Shown: positions 7,934 through 17,331, counted from the first letter of the stretch. The stretch: DNA of 53,391 bases from an uncultured Hungatella sp. (GCA_949879025.1 CATLBO010000008.1:1-53391), one strand, 5' to 3'. Notes: generated by a model from the sequence alone, not told the origin. Program-made: numbers and translations.

Positions 7934-9833
7934 ATCCGCTTCTGTCCTTTCTTTTTTTCCTGCCGCAGTTTTCCCCTTCTGTCTCAAACACTTTCCCCAT
8001 AAGCACCACAACAGATCTGCCATTTACCGTATACTTTTTCTGGTCGTCCAGAAGAGGTTCCTTTCCCGGCTCATAGTGCCCATTAATCTCGTTAAGGCTT
8101 GTATCCATAGCCAAGTACCATCTCCGGTTCTTTGGAAGATGAGGCGGGCCGAACTCATGAGGTTCCCAATGCATATTATACATCACATAAAAATAATCAT
8201 CCGGGCTTCCGTCCTGTTTCTTTCCGTATTCGCCGCAGTAAAGCACCCCCAGCTGTCTGCGGAAATTTTCATATTCAGGCCGCCATGCTTTTTCTCCGTG
8301 AAATGAAATGTCCGGATGTCCGCAGGCAAGGTAATCCATGTTCAGCGCCTCTTCTTCCATGTGAAATACAGGATGGGCTTTGCGGAATGCTATTATATAC
8401 TTTGCAAACTCATATATATCTTTGTTGGTTCTCAGCTGATTCCAGTTAACCCAGGAAATATCATTATCCTGGCAGTACGCATTATTATTGCCTGATTTCG
8501 AGTTCCCTGCTTCATCCCCTGCCAGCAAAAGAGGCGTTCCCTGGCTGAGAAACAGAAGCGCCATGGCATTGCGTATTTGCTGCTGGCGAATCTCCACCAG
8601 TTTCCTTTTCTTGGACATTCCTTCCAGGCCGCAGTTCCAGCTGTAATTATAGTCGCTGCCGTCCCGGTTGTCCTCGCCGTTTGCTTCATTGTGCTTTCTC
8701 TCATAAGATACCATATCCATCATGGTAAATCCATTGGTATGGGCCATATAGTTAATAACCCCATAGCCTTTGGGATTATTGCCAGTTCGGAAGATCAACG
8801 GATGTATCTGATCCTCGTCGCCTTTCAGCACACGGCGCATGTCTGTCAGAAAGCCGTCATTATAATCTGCAAGATGCTTAACTTTACTTCCCTCCACTCC
8901 GTTCCAGCTGGTAGCAAACAGCTTGGTACGCTTTAAATACGGATCTTTCCCAATAAGTTCCACAGGTGCATATCCCACTAAATGGATTCCGTCTGCATGA
9001 TACTCTTTCACCCAAAACCGAATAATGTCCAAAACCAAGGCCGGACTCTCTTTTCCGCTGAAATAAAGCTCAATAATCAGTTCCAGCCCCTGTCTGTGAA
9101 GTTCCTTCACCAGTTTTTTCAGTTCATATACTGGCTGCTTCTTCTGTCCGCTGCTGTAGGAAGCTTTCGGGGCATAATAATACCCGCTGGTATATCCCCA
9201 GTAATTCAGTCTCCCTGTCGGTTCCGGCCTCCGTGCCGCCTTAGGGTTCCATTCGCTTTCCTGAACCAGAATCTCCTGAAACTCATTAACCGGCATAAGT
9301 TCCAAAGCCGTTGCCCCCAGTTCTTTTATATAAGGGATCTTTTCCATCAATGCTCTGAAGGTTCCTTTATTCCTTACGCCGGAGGAGCGGTGGCAAGTCA
9401 TTCCCCGGACATGGCAGCGATAAATAATGCTCTCGTGCAGCGGCGTCTCCAGAGGCCTGTCTCCTTCCCAGTCAAAAACTTCTCCATATAAAGGGCTTTT
9501 CATGAGACGGTTGATATTCTCCGGATCTCCCCATTGTTCCCAGCCCGTAAACTGCCGTCCGCAGGGATCAGGCCTCAAGACACCATCCATTTCCAGGCAA
9601 TACATGGTTTTTCTCGGCCATCTGCCTTCCACTGTCAGATTCCATACATCGCCTTCTTTTTGGGCCGGATCCATGGGGATCTTAAGGCTTGGTTCGTCAC
9701 TTTCCTGTTGAAATAATACCAAGCTGCAGCTTGTCTTTGCTCCAATCACTGATATGTGCAGTTTTCTGTCCATTATCGTAAGTCCTATCGGATATCTCTG
9801 CGCTTCTTCTGTCAATCTTCTGTACTGCTCCAC
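7920..9833 (-). CDS. Isoamylase/GlgX-like GH13 protein with degenerate active site
   Basis: A 637-residue protein with the architecture of GH13_11 debranching enzymes: an N-terminal CBM48-like part (about 15-110), a TIM barrel and a C-terminal beta domain. GlgX hallmarks are clear (HNEANGEDNRDGSD at 381-394, NNNAYCQDNDISWVNW). The catalytic motifs have changed: motif II reads GIHLVGY (282-288) where GFRFDLA is expected, so the nucleophile Asp is absent. Motif III (LFATSWN) lacks the acid Glu, and motif IV is AHTNG where AHDG is expected. It is probably non-hydrolytic, perhaps glycan-binding. It starts with GTG 9 nt after GGGGG, 11 nt behind the ABC-F gene. Confidence 0.85.
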   Translation of the reverse strand: MEQYRRLTEEAQRYPIGLTIMDRKLHISVIGAKTSCSLVLFQQESDEPSLKIPMDPAQKEGDVWNLTVEGRWPRKTMYCLEMDGVLRPDPCGRQFTGWEQWGDPENINRLMKSPLYGEVFDWEGDRPLETPLHESIIYRCHVRGMTCHRSSGVRNKGTFRALMEKIPYIKELGATALELMPVNEFQEILVQESEWNPKAARRPEPTGRLNYWGYTSGYYYAPKASYSSGQKKQPVYELKKLVKELHRQGLELIIELYFSGKESPALVLDIIRFWVKEYHADGIHLVGYAPVELIGKDPYLKRTKLFATSWNGVEGSKVKHLADYNDGFLTDMRRVLKGDEDQIHPLIFRTGNNPKGYGVINYMAHTNGFTMMDMVSYERKHNEANGEDNRDGSDYNYSWNCGLEGMSKKRKLVEIRQQQIRNAMALLFLSQGTPLLLAGDEAGNSKSGNNNAYCQDNDISWVNWNQLRTNKDIYEFAKYIIAFRKAHPVFHMEEEALNMDYLACGHPDISFHGEKAWRPEYENFRRQLGVLYCGEYGKKQDGSPDDYFYVMYNMHWEPHEFGPPHLPKNRRWYLAMDTSLNEINGHYEPGKEPLLDDQKKYTVNGRSVVVLMGKVFETEGENCGRKKRKDRSGYEKI

Positions 9834-9844
9834 GGTTAGCCCCC

Positions 9845-11656
9845 TTATCTCTCAGTAGCAATCCTTTCCGCCAGTTCATTTAAGTACATCCAGCGCTCCA
9901 TTTTCTCTTCCAGTTGTCTTTCTCTTTCTTCCTTTTCTTCCATCAATCGTTTTAATTCTACAAAATCCCTGGCCGCTGCCTCCATCCGCCTGTCCAAATC
10001 AGCTATATCTTCTTCCAATGTCTGAATCTGATCCTCTATTATCTCCCAATCTTTTTGTTCCTGGTAAGTAAACTTAAGTTTTTTCTCCCTGACCCGTCCG
10101 CCTTTCCGGCCTGGCGCATTTTCGCCGGTTCTTTTTTCTGTACTTTCCTTCCCGCCCTCTTCCGAGTGCTTTCTCTCATATGCAGCCTGATAATCCGTAT
10201 ATCCGCCTTCGTACTGGACAACTTGTCCCTGACCTTCAAAGGCAAAAATCCGGTTCACGATTCTGTCCAAAAAATATCTGTCATGGGATACCGTAATCAC
10301 GATCCCATCAAACCCGTCCAGATAATCTTCTAATATAGTAAGTGTCCTGATATCCAAGTCATTGGTAGGTTCATCCAAAAGAAGCACATTAGGAGCATCC
10401 ATAAGAATCCGCAAAAGATATAATCTCCGCTTCTCCCCTCCTGACAGGCGGCTGATCACCGTATGCTGGATCTCTGGCGGGAAGAGAAACCGCTCCAGCA
10501 TCTGAGATGCGCTGATGCTTCCATCCTTGGTCTGAACATATTCCGCCGCATTTCTGATATATTCGATTACTTTCAGGCCTTCATCCATGTCCTCATTTTC
10601 CTGGGAAAAATAGCCTGTCTTTACAGTCTGTCCTATGACAATGCTTCCTTTATCTGGTTTTACCCATCCGGCAATCATTTTCATCAGAGTCGATTTTCCG
10701 CTGCCGTTAGGCCCTACAATACCTACCCTGTCATTTTTCAGGAAAATGTACTGAAAGTCCCGTACCAGCACCTTATCTCCATAAGCTTTGCACAGGCCCT
10801 GGATTTCCACAGTAGTCCTGCCTAACCGGCTGGAAACCGACTCCATCTCTACCTCTTTATCAAGCTCCGGCCCTTTCTGGTCACGGAGAGCCTCATATCT
10901 CTGGATATGGGCCTTCTGCTTAGTAGAGCGCGCCCTGGCTCCTCGCTGAATCCATGCCAGTTCCACCTTCAATATAGACTGCCGTTTCCGCTCTGTAGCT
11001 GCCGCCATATCCAGGCGTTCCGCTTTTAATTTCAGATATCCCTCATAGTTAGCCTGATAACTGTAAAATTTCCCCTTGTCCAATTCTACGATGCGGTTTG
11101 TTACACTATCCAAAAAATACCTGTCATGGGTAATCATCAGAACAGAACCGCGAAACTTCTTTAAATATTCCTCCAGCCACTGTGCCATCTGGCTGTCCAG
11201 ATGGTTGGTTGGTTCATCCAAAATGAGAAGATCCGTATTTGACATAAGCGTACTTACTAATGCCACTCTTTTTCTCTGGCCCCCGGAAAGGGTTTCCACC
11301 TTGGCATTATAGTCAAGAATCCCCACCTTTGTCAGCATGGTTTTGGCCTGGCTTTCCAAATCCCAAATATGGGCATGTCCTTTATTATCCCGGACTATGC
11401 TCTCCAATATCGTATCTCTCTCCACAAATCCTGGATTCTGGGGAAGATAGCGCATATCCAGATTCCGTCTGCGCACCACGTTTCCGCCATCCGGTTCTTC
11501 CAGCCCAGCCGCAATCTTCAGCAGCGTGGACTTGCCAGTGCCGTTAATACCAATAATGCCGATTTTTTCTCCTTCGTTGATGCTAAAGTCTGTATCATCA
11601 AACAGCAGCCGCTCCGTATATGACTTTGTTAAATGTTCTATGGTTATTAGATTCAT
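9845..11656 (-). CDS. ABC-F family ATPase (Uup-like)
   Basis: A 603-residue soluble protein with two ABC domains and no membrane segments. Domain 1 has Walker [11 protein letters not shown], signature LSGGQRKR and Walker [14 protein letters not shown]. Domain 2 has [26 protein letters not shown] and [12 protein letters not shown]. The C-terminal ~90 residues are a charged coiled coil, as in Uup-type ABC-F proteins, which act on ribosomes or DNA. The start at 11656 overlaps the xthA stop as ATGA, giving tight coupling. No resistance-type extended linker is evident, so a housekeeping ribosome role is more likely. Confidence 0.93.
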   Translation of the reverse strand: MNLITIEHLTKSYTERLLFDDTDFSINEGEKIGIIGINGTGKSTLLKIAAGLEEPDGGNVVRRRNLDMRYLPQNPGFVERDTILESIVRDNKGHAHIWDLESQAKTMLTKVGILDYNAKVETLSGGQRKRVALVSTLMSNTDLLILDEPTNHLDSQMAQWLEEYLKKFRGSVLMITHDRYFLDSVTNRIVELDKGKFYSYQANYEGYLKLKAERLDMAAATERKRQSILKVELAWIQRGARARSTKQKAHIQRYEALRDQKGPELDKEVEMESVSSRLGRTTVEIQGLCKAYGDKVLVRDFQYIFLKNDRVGIVGPNGSGKSTLMKMIAGWVKPDKGSIVIGQTVKTGYFSQENEDMDEGLKVIEYIRNAAEYVQTKDGSISASQMLERFLFPPEIQHTVISRLSGGEKRRLYLLRILMDAPNVLLLDEPTNDLDIRTLTILEDYLDGFDGIVITVSHDRYFLDRIVNRIFAFEGQGQVVQYEGGYTDYQAAYERKHSEEGGKESTEKRTGENAPGRKGGRVREKKLKFTYQEQKDWEIIEDQIQTLEEDIADLDRRMEAAARDFVELKRLMEEKEERERQLEEKMERWMYLNELAERIATER

Positions 11657-12408
11657 GATATCACCAATTCCACCGGGCAGTGATCCGACCCGGCAATCTC
11701 TGTATGAATTTCCGCACGGATCAGCCGCTCTTTCAGGCACTGGGATACGCAGAAATAGTCAATACGCCACCCGGCATTTTTCTCCCTTGCTTTGAACCGG
11801 TAAGACCACCAGGAATAAATCTCTGCCTTATCCGGATTAAAATAGCGGTACGTATCAATAAATCCTGCCTCCAGAAGCTTCGTGAATTTTTCCCGCTCCT
11901 GGTCTGTAAAGCCGGCATTGTTATGGTTTGTTTTAGGATTCTTTAAATCAATCTCTTTATGAGCCACATTTAAGTCACCGCAGAAAATCACAGGTTTTTT
12001 CTCTTCCAGCTTCTTCAGGTACGCCAGAAATGAATCCTCCCACTCCATGCGGTATGACAGCCGGGCCAACTGGCTCTGGGAGTTGGGGGTATAGCATGTT
12101 ACAACATAATAGTCCTCATATTCGGCAGCAATAACCCGTCCCTCCTGATCATGCTCTTCGATTCCCATACCGTTTGTAACAGACAGCGGTTTCTCTCTGG
12201 TAAACAGGGCCGTTCCCGAATATCCCTTCTTTTGAGCATAGTTCCAATACTGGTAATACCCCTCCATGGGAAGATCTATCTGCCCCTCCTGCAGTTTGCT
12301 TTCCTGAATACAAAAAATATCCGCATCTGCCTGTTTAAAATATTCTAAAAAGCCTTTGCCAACACAGGCCCTCAATCCGTTCACATTCCAGGAAATCAGT
12401 TTTTTCAT
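11653..12408 (-). CDS. xth: Exodeoxyribonuclease III
   Basis: A 251-residue exonuclease III/AP endonuclease of the EEP fold, acting in base-excision repair. Motifs are [15 protein letters not shown] at the N terminus, the catalytic Glu in FCIQESKLQ, and [10 protein letters not shown]. The Asp/Asn pair is in [14 protein letters not shown], and the terminal Asp-His is in [12 protein letters not shown]. The chosen start (ATG at 12408) is the one that begins right at the conserved domain; an upstream in-frame extension is not conserved. It is the first gene of a four-gene minus-strand operon. Confidence 0.95.
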   Translation of the reverse strand: MKKLISWNVNGLRACVGKGFLEYFKQADADIFCIQESKLQEGQIDLPMEGYYQYWNYAQKKGYSGTALFTREKPLSVTNGMGIEEHDQEGRVIAAEYEDYYVVTCYTPNSQSQLARLSYRMEWEDSFLAYLKKLEEKKPVIFCGDLNVAHKEIDLKNPKTNHNNAGFTDQEREKFTKLLEAGFIDTYRYFNPDKAEIYSWWSYRFKAREKNAGWRIDYFCVSQCLKERLIRAEIHTEIAGSDHCPVELVIS

Positions 12409-12541
12409 GCTCTCATTTTCTCCCTTCTCATTTCCCATTAATCCAGTATAGCACAGGAAATGTGAAAACTGCAATTAATTTCAAAAAAAATTTCCAATTT
12501 TCAGATATTACCAACAAATTGGGGAGAGATAATGAAATAAC

Positions 12542-12569
12542 TTGAAAGAGTCATAGAATTTGATATAAT
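12542..12569 (+). promoter_or_regulatory. Promoter of aspA
   Basis: TTGAAA (12542-12547) and TATAAT (12564-12569) are spaced by 16 bp. The ~100-nt leader that follows can form a stem of CATCAGCT with AGCTGGTG around position 12615. Confidence 0.65.
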
Positions 12570-12676
12570 AACACTATATGTTTTTGAATCGTACGCTGCC
12601 ATTTGCATCAGCTCCCAAGCTGGTGGCTGCGGACAATACTATATAATATCTGAACCTAAGAAAGGGGTATACAGAC

Positions 12677-14080
12677 ATGAGAACGGAATCCGACTCCATC
12701 GGAACCCTGGAAGTTCCTAAAAAGGCCTATTACGGAGTTCAGACACTAAGGGCCAGGCACAATTTTAACATTACCGGACGGCCTCTGCATCCAGTATTTA
12801 TCAATAATCTGGCCAAAATAAAAAAGGCTGCGGCTATGACCAACATGTCTGCCAATGTTCTGGATGAACGTATCGGCAAGGCCATACTTCAGGCCTGTGA
12901 CGAAATCATCGCCGGAAAGCTGCATAACCAGTTTATTGTGGACGCCATCCAAGGCGGAGCGGGAACTTCTGCCAATATGAATGCAAATGAAGTCATCGCC
13001 AACAGAGCCATCGAGATTTTAGGCGGAGAAAAGGGTGATTATTCCATTGTCCATCCCAATGACCATGTAAATATGGCCCAGTCCACCAATGATGTAATCC
13101 CCTCTGCCGGAAAGCTGACGATTCTGGAACTTCTGCCCTCTCTTGTTAAAGAATTGGAACGGCTTCACAAGGCATTGAACCAAAAAGCCGTGGAATTTGA
13201 TGATGTAGTAAAAATTGGCCGGACTCAGCTTCAGGATGCGGTCCCCATTCGTCTGGGCCAGTCTTTTGAAGCTTATGCCGCTGTGGTGAAAAGGGATATT
13301 GAGCGGCTGGACGGGCTGGATGAAGATCTTCAGAGGCTGAATATCGGCGCTACGGCTGTGGGCACTGCTATTAATGTTAATCCTGTGTACCTGTTCCATA
13401 TTATAAAGAACGTGAATCTGGTGTGCCAGACTAACTGCTACCAGGCAGAAAACCTGTTTGACGCTACCCAGAATCTGGACTGCTTTGTACATATCTCCTC
13501 CGCATTAAAAACCTGTGCTGTCAGCCTGTCTAAAATATGCAATGACCTGCGCCTTTTATCCAGCGGGCCTAAAACAGGGCTTGGAGAAATCAACCTTCCG
13601 CCTAAGCAGAATGGCTCTTCCATTATGCCTGGCAAAATAAATCCGGTAATCCCAGAAGTGGTCAGCCAGGTAGCTTTCAATGTTATCGGCAATGATGTTA
13701 CTGTCACACTTGCCGCTGAGGCAGGCCAGCTGGAATTAAATGCTTTTGAACCGGTTATCTTCTATAATATATTTGAGTCCATCGACACATTAACCGGCGC
13801 TGTTCAGACTTTGATTGATAACTGCATACTGGGCATTACCGCCAATCGGGATCGCTGTGAACATCTGGTAGAATCCAGCGTGGCCATTGCAACTGCGCTG
13901 TGCCCATCTATAGGGTATAAAAAAGCTGCAGATATTGCAAAGCAGTCCCTACAGACCGGAGTGTCTGTCCGTGATCTGGTTCTGCAGCAGAACCTTATGA
14001 CACCGGAGCAGTTAGAGCAATGTATGAACTTAAAAGCACTGACGCTTCCCGGGCATATGGCTGAGTACCGAAAGCTGTAA
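12677..14080 (+). CDS. aspA: Aspartate ammonia-lyase
   Basis: A 467-residue enzyme of the fumarase/aspartase superfamily that deaminates L-aspartate to fumarate and ammonia. The superfamily signature SSIMPGKINPVIPE is present. GGAGTSANMNANEVIANRA and HPNDHVNMAQSTND (substrate loop) precede it, and TAVGTAINVNP is the third conserved region. Length is normal. A GAAAGGGG ribosome site precedes the start and a sigma-A promoter lies ~110 bp upstream. It is monocistronic. Fumarate produced here could feed the flavin-dependent reductase found elsewhere in the window, though that link is inference. Confidence 0.95.
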   Translation: MRTESDSIGTLEVPKKAYYGVQTLRARHNFNITGRPLHPVFINNLAKIKKAAAMTNMSANVLDERIGKAILQACDEIIAGKLHNQFIVDAIQGGAGTSANMNANEVIANRAIEILGGEKGDYSIVHPNDHVNMAQSTNDVIPSAGKLTILELLPSLVKELERLHKALNQKAVEFDDVVKIGRTQLQDAVPIRLGQSFEAYAAVVKRDIERLDGLDEDLQRLNIGATAVGTAINVNPVYLFHIIKNVNLVCQTNCYQAENLFDATQNLDCFVHISSALKTCAVSLSKICNDLRLLSSGPKTGLGEINLPPKQNGSSIMPGKINPVIPEVVSQVAFNVIGNDVTVTLAAEAGQLELNAFEPVIFYNIFESIDTLTGAVQTLIDNCILGITANRDRCEHLVESSVAIATALCPSIGYKKAADIAKQSLQTGVSVRDLVLQQNLMTPEQLEQCMNLKALTLPGHMAEYRKL

Positions 14081-14089
14081 CAAATCAAA

Positions 14090-14122
14090 CCTGAATCCGC
14101 TGCCGAACAGGCGGATTCAGGT
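14090..14122 (+). terminator. Hairpin after aspA
   Basis: CCTGAATCCGC pairs perfectly with GCGGATTCAGG around a 10-nt loop, 10 nt after the aspA stop. The downstream T run is weak (GTTTGCC). The hairpin forms the left part of a dispersed repeat copy. Confidence 0.55.
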
Positions 14123-14189
14123 TTGCCAAATGTGCCCGCCAGACTTTCATATGTGATAGTACGTCTGATGCCGGGTGCATGCAGGTTTA
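14091..14189 (+). repeat. Dispersed ~108-bp repeat, copy A (divergent left part)
   Basis: The core from TGCCAAATGTG through CGCCAGACTTTCAT to GCATGCAGGTTTA matches copies at 32635-32742 and 47752-47860. The right end (GGTTTA) contains the stop codon of the CAP-domain gene, so the element abuts that gene's 3' end exactly. The left part has diverged but keeps a hairpin. Confidence 0.75.
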
Positions 14190-15131
14190 ATATGTAAATA
14201 ACTGAACCCAGTATTTCACACCGTTGGAGCCTTCATAAAATCCTACGCCGATTTTTGTGTAACTTCCATTAAGAATGTTTGCTCTGTGGCCCTGGCTGTT
14301 CATCCATCCATCCATTACCTCCTGGGCCGTTCTCTGACCATATGCAATATTCTCTCCGCTTCCCCGGTATTTTACTCCATTTTCATCTAAAGCCGTGTTG
14401 TAGTAGCTCCCATTAGGACGCGTATGGGAAAAGCTGCTGGAAATCTCCTTTGCCCTGACTGCAGCAGCAGATGCCAAATCCGAAGCCTCTGTTACTGACG
14501 GCAATCCCATCTTGGCCCTCTCTTCATTCACCAGGCTTATTACCTGCTGCATGTAAGAGTTTTCCGGGTTCTGAGTCCCTGGATTCTCGGTTCCTGGATT
14601 CTCAATGCCCGGATTCTCAATGCCCGGATTCTCAATGCCCGGATTCTCAATGCCCGGATTCTCAATGCCCGGATTCTCAATATCTGGGCAGTCAGGTGTT
14701 GTCGGGCAGTTCCATGAACCGGAACCGTCAGGGATTGTGGGACAGTTCCATGGGCCGGAACCGTCAGGGATTGTAGGACAGTTCCATGAGCCGGAACCGT
14801 TAGGTGTTTCCGGACAGTTCCATGGAATAAATCCGTTAGGCGTCAGCAATGTATTTTCATCTCCGGGGCAGTTGGGTATAAGGGGATTCTCCAGCGTTCC
14901 CGGAAGCGTTGCTCCAAAAGATCCGTTCCAATCTCCCAGGCATCCATTGCTTCCTCCTGTCGGTGTTACCATCTGCAATATATCATTCAGAGAATATCCG
15001 TTCCTTGCAGATACCCCGTTGCTGCAGTTTCCGCCCATAACATAGGCTCTCACCGCCGCCTGAGATGTCATCGTTGTCATTCCTGTCATCGCTGTTGCTG
15101 CTACTGCAGCGTATAATGCCAATCTCTTCAT
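14187..15131 (-). CDS. Secreted CAP-domain (SCP/YkwD-like) protein with repeat linker
   Basis: A 314-residue exported protein. The signal peptide covers about residues 1-25. A linker (about 95-190) holds copies of a ~15-residue unit built on GSGSWNCPTIPD and then about six copies of the pentamer ENPGI. The C-terminal CAP domain (about 195-314) has NEERAKMGLPSV, SSSFSHTRPNGS, SGENIAYGQRTAQEVMDGWM and SQGHRANILNGSYTKIGVGF, including the typical His, Glu and His positions. CAP proteins of this type bind or process cell-wall or lipid ligands; the role is unknown here. The linker probably spans the wall. The stop codon sits on a repeat boundary. Confidence 0.88.
   Translation of the reverse strand: MKRLALYAAVAATAMTGMTTMTSQAAVRAYVMGGNCSNGVSARNGYSLNDILQMVTPTGGSNGCLGDWNGSFGATLPGTLENPLIPNCPGDENTLLTPNGFIPWNCPETPNGSGSWNCPTIPDGSGPWNCPTIPDGSGSWNCPTTPDCPDIENPGIENPGIENPGIENPGIENPGIENPGTENPGTQNPENSYMQQVISLVNEERAKMGLPSVTEASDLASAAAVRAKEISSSFSHTRPNGSYYNTALDENGVKYRGSGENIAYGQRTAQEVMDGWMNSQGHRANILNGSYTKIGVGFYEGSNGVKYWVQLFTY
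14585..14685 (-). repeat. 15-bp tandem repeats encoding ENPGI pentamers
   Basis: The unit GGATTCTCAATGCCC (plus strand) recurs in perfect or near-perfect register and encodes the flexible linker of the CAP-domain protein. Copy number is likely to vary between strains by slippage. Confidence 0.85.
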
Positions 15132-15302
15132 AGTATCCTCCTGTCTGTTACAAATATTTTACATTTCTGTTACAAAATAATATTATCATACAGAACCTGG
15201 GAATTCCATAGGGAAACACTGGTCATAATGGCGGCATTTTCCTGACCTTGAAAATCGTGCCACGGCTTTATGCATTGAATTATTATTAAGGAAAACTATG
15301 GA

Positions 15303-15331
15303 TTGACACAAAAATCCCTACCTATTATACT
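15303..15331 (+). promoter_or_regulatory. Promoter of the EIIB-ROK fusion gene
   Basis: TTGACA (15303-15308) and TATACT (15326-15331) are separated by exactly 17 bp, ~44 bp before the start codon. Confidence 0.75.
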
Positions 15332-15374
15332 AATTTTAGTAGCACTATACTTTCGGTATAAGGGGGATTTTTAA

Positions 15375-16808
15375 ATGGGAGACTCATCAGGCAATATTTT
15401 GATCGATCAGTTCAGACAATGGGTTCTGACCCGAACAAGCCCGAATTACAAGCTTTTTGTAAGCGAAAAGGATGATAATGTGATTGTTATTGAAACCAGT
15501 TACTGCCAGGGCGAGGTTACCTTCTTTCCCATGAACATTATTCAGCTTTCTGTGCTGAACCTGGTTACTAACCGTCATGTATTCTACCTGCATTTCCAGA
15601 TGCATACTCTGGAACACGCCATGAATCTGTTTGGCGAGATGCTGGAATGTGTTCAAAAGCTGACTGCCAAGCCACCTGTCCGCGTTCTCTTATCCTGCAC
15701 CAGCGGCCTGACCACCGGATTTTTTGCACAGAAGCTAAACGAATCCGCACAGCTCCTTTCTCTGGATTATGAGTTTTCCGCTGTTTCCTACGGAAATTTG
15801 TACCAATCAGCCAGTCAGTATGATATTATCCTTCTGGCTCCTCAGATATCTTACATATATGATACGGCCCGGAAAATTCTTCACGACAAAAAGGTCTGCA
15901 AAATACCGCCTAAAACTTTTGCCACTTATGATGTTCGGGCCGTATTCACAGATCTGGAGCCGCTGCATCAGCCCACCATGTCCCACAACAGGGCCTATCC
16001 TGGCAAGCTTCCTTTAAAACAGCAGATTAAGCCTCACGTTAAAATTCTGACCATCGGGCTTTTAAGTGAGGACAAGCACTATCTGTTTACTTCCAGAATC
16101 TATAATGAGCACAATGATATTATTTATGACGAGGTCAGTATAAAATCGCGAATTTCCCTGGAAGATATATACGATCTCTGTGATATGGCCTTTGCTATTT
16201 ACCCTGATATTCAGCTGACTGGGCTTTCCATGCCGGGAATTATTGATGAGGGGCGCCTTACGCTTCTCACACAGGGATTTGATGAAAGCAATATCCTGGA
16301 GTGCCTGTCTAAAAAATATTCCCGCAAGTTTATTTTAAGCAACGATGCTAACTGTATTGCCGTAGGCTATTATTCTTCTCAAGATCAGTATCTCTCGCCG
16401 TCCCTCCTGTTCCAGCCTTACATCGGTTCCGCCGGAGGAGTGGGCAGTATCTGCAACGGGCGGCTTATTGAGGGGTATAAACATGTTGCAGGCGAAATCC
16501 AGTATCTGCCTGCCAACAGCAAAGTCAGCCGCTCTTCCCTGTGTCTTACTCCAGAGGGCGCTTTGGCCTGGGTGGCACAGTCCATTGTATCATTGATCTG
16601 TATTTTGGGGCCGGATGTCCTTCTTCTTTCCTCCCGTCTCATTGTACAGACTGATGAACTGATACGGGAAATCGGAAAATATATTCCTACCAAATATATT
16701 CCGGATATTATTCAGCTTCGTGAAGTAAAAAACTATATGCTTCTTGGGCAGATGATTTTATGTACAGAAGAACTGGAAGCACATGACTCAGAACAGGCCC
16801 CTGCCTGA
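15375..16808 (+). CDS. PTS EIIB-like / ROK-like fusion protein
   Basis: A 477-residue cytosolic protein in three parts. Residues 1-100 are an unrecognised domain. Residues 102-187 match the lactose/cellobiose EIIB fold: VRVLLSCTSGLTTG with the candidate phosphocysteine Cys108, then YDIILLAPQISYIYDTARKI. Residues 219-470 are ASKHA/ROK-like (LTGLSMPGIIDEGRL, ILSNDANCIAVGYY, GSAGGVGSI, HVAGEIQYLP). The ROK part lacks the N-terminal DxGGT phosphate loop and the CxCGxxGC zinc motif, so kinase activity is doubtful. It may read sugar or PTS state. It has its own promoter and terminator; no PTS genes are adjacent. Confidence 0.75.
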   Translation: MGDSSGNILIDQFRQWVLTRTSPNYKLFVSEKDDNVIVIETSYCQGEVTFFPMNIIQLSVLNLVTNRHVFYLHFQMHTLEHAMNLFGEMLECVQKLTAKPPVRVLLSCTSGLTTGFFAQKLNESAQLLSLDYEFSAVSYGNLYQSASQYDIILLAPQISYIYDTARKILHDKKVCKIPPKTFATYDVRAVFTDLEPLHQPTMSHNRAYPGKLPLKQQIKPHVKILTIGLLSEDKHYLFTSRIYNEHNDIIYDEVSIKSRISLEDIYDLCDMAFAIYPDIQLTGLSMPGIIDEGRLTLLTQGFDESNILECLSKKYSRKFILSNDANCIAVGYYSSQDQYLSPSLLFQPYIGSAGGVGSICNGRLIEGYKHVAGEIQYLPANSKVSRSSLCLTPEGALAWVAQSIVSLICILGPDVLLLSSRLIVQTDELIREIGKYIPTKYIPDIIQLREVKNYMLLGQMILCTEELEAHDSEQAPA

Positions 16809-16820
16809 CTTATGACAGGC

Positions 16821-16864
16821 AAACAGGCAGCTGCAGATATTTTCAGCCTGCAGCTGCCTGTTTC
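16821..16864 (+). terminator. Terminator of the EIIB-ROK gene
   Basis: AAACAGGCAGCTGCAG (16821-16836) pairs perfectly with CTGCAGCTGCCTGTTT (16848-16863), followed by a T-rich stretch. Confidence 0.85.
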
Positions 16865-16900
16865 CGTTCTCTTTTACCCTGCTCTTCTGCGATTCGGCTT

Positions 16901-17182
16901 TTACAGTTCTTTACCTTCCTGCTTTCCTGTCCCCGCTTTTGAGTACAGTGCTTTTACCCCCACTCCAGGAAGCCTGCCCAGTTTTCCTGATAATGCGCTG
17001 ATGCTGTTTACAGGCGCGTCAATTACAACGCTTATAATATTAATTCCCCTTTTTTCATATGGCAGTCCCATACGCCCAATAATAAACTGCCCATATTCAT
17101 GAAGCAATCCATTTACTTCCCCTGCCATCTGTTTATCTTCCACTATGATTCCAATTACTGCAATTCTGGTTTCCTGTTCCAT
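16901..17182 (-). CDS. TM1266-like iron-only hydrogenase system regulator (putative)
   Basis: A 93-residue ACT-like/ferredoxin-fold protein starting ETRIAVIGIIVEDK, with QFIIGRMGLPYEKRGINII and KLGRLPGVGVKALYSK. The pattern is that of the TM1266 family, often found next to [FeFe]-hydrogenase maturation genes and called a putative hydrogenase system regulator. No hydrogenase gene is within this window, so the family role is only suggestive here. It has a GAAGGAGAAGG ribosome site and stands alone on the minus strand, converging with the EIIB-ROK gene. Confidence 0.82.
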   Translation of the reverse strand: MEQETRIAVIGIIVEDKQMAGEVNGLLHEYGQFIIGRMGLPYEKRGINIISVVIDAPVNSISALSGKLGRLPGVGVKALYSKAGTGKQEGKEL

Positions 17183-17287
17183 TTTCCCTTCTCCTTTTGG
17201 CTCTTTTCCTAATTGTAAAACCTTAAAGCCGGAAAATCAATCGGACAATGGGATGAATCATGAAAAATATTTCTGCTGCAAGATCAC

Positions 17288-17328
17288 AAAAATACCGGTT
17301 CCGACTTTAGTGTCTGAACCAGTATTTT
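17288..17328 (-). terminator. Terminator of the first tRNA-Lys gene
   Basis: On the minus strand AAAATACTGGTTC pairs with GAACCGGTATTTT (with wobble), followed by T residues, directly after the tRNA 3' end. Confidence 0.75.
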
Positions 17329-17331
17329 ACA

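Noticed and set aside
14585-14990. Regular direct repeats that could suggest a CRISPR array
   Set aside because: The units are contiguous in-frame codons of the CAP-domain protein, have no spacers of unique sequence, and no cas genes are nearby.
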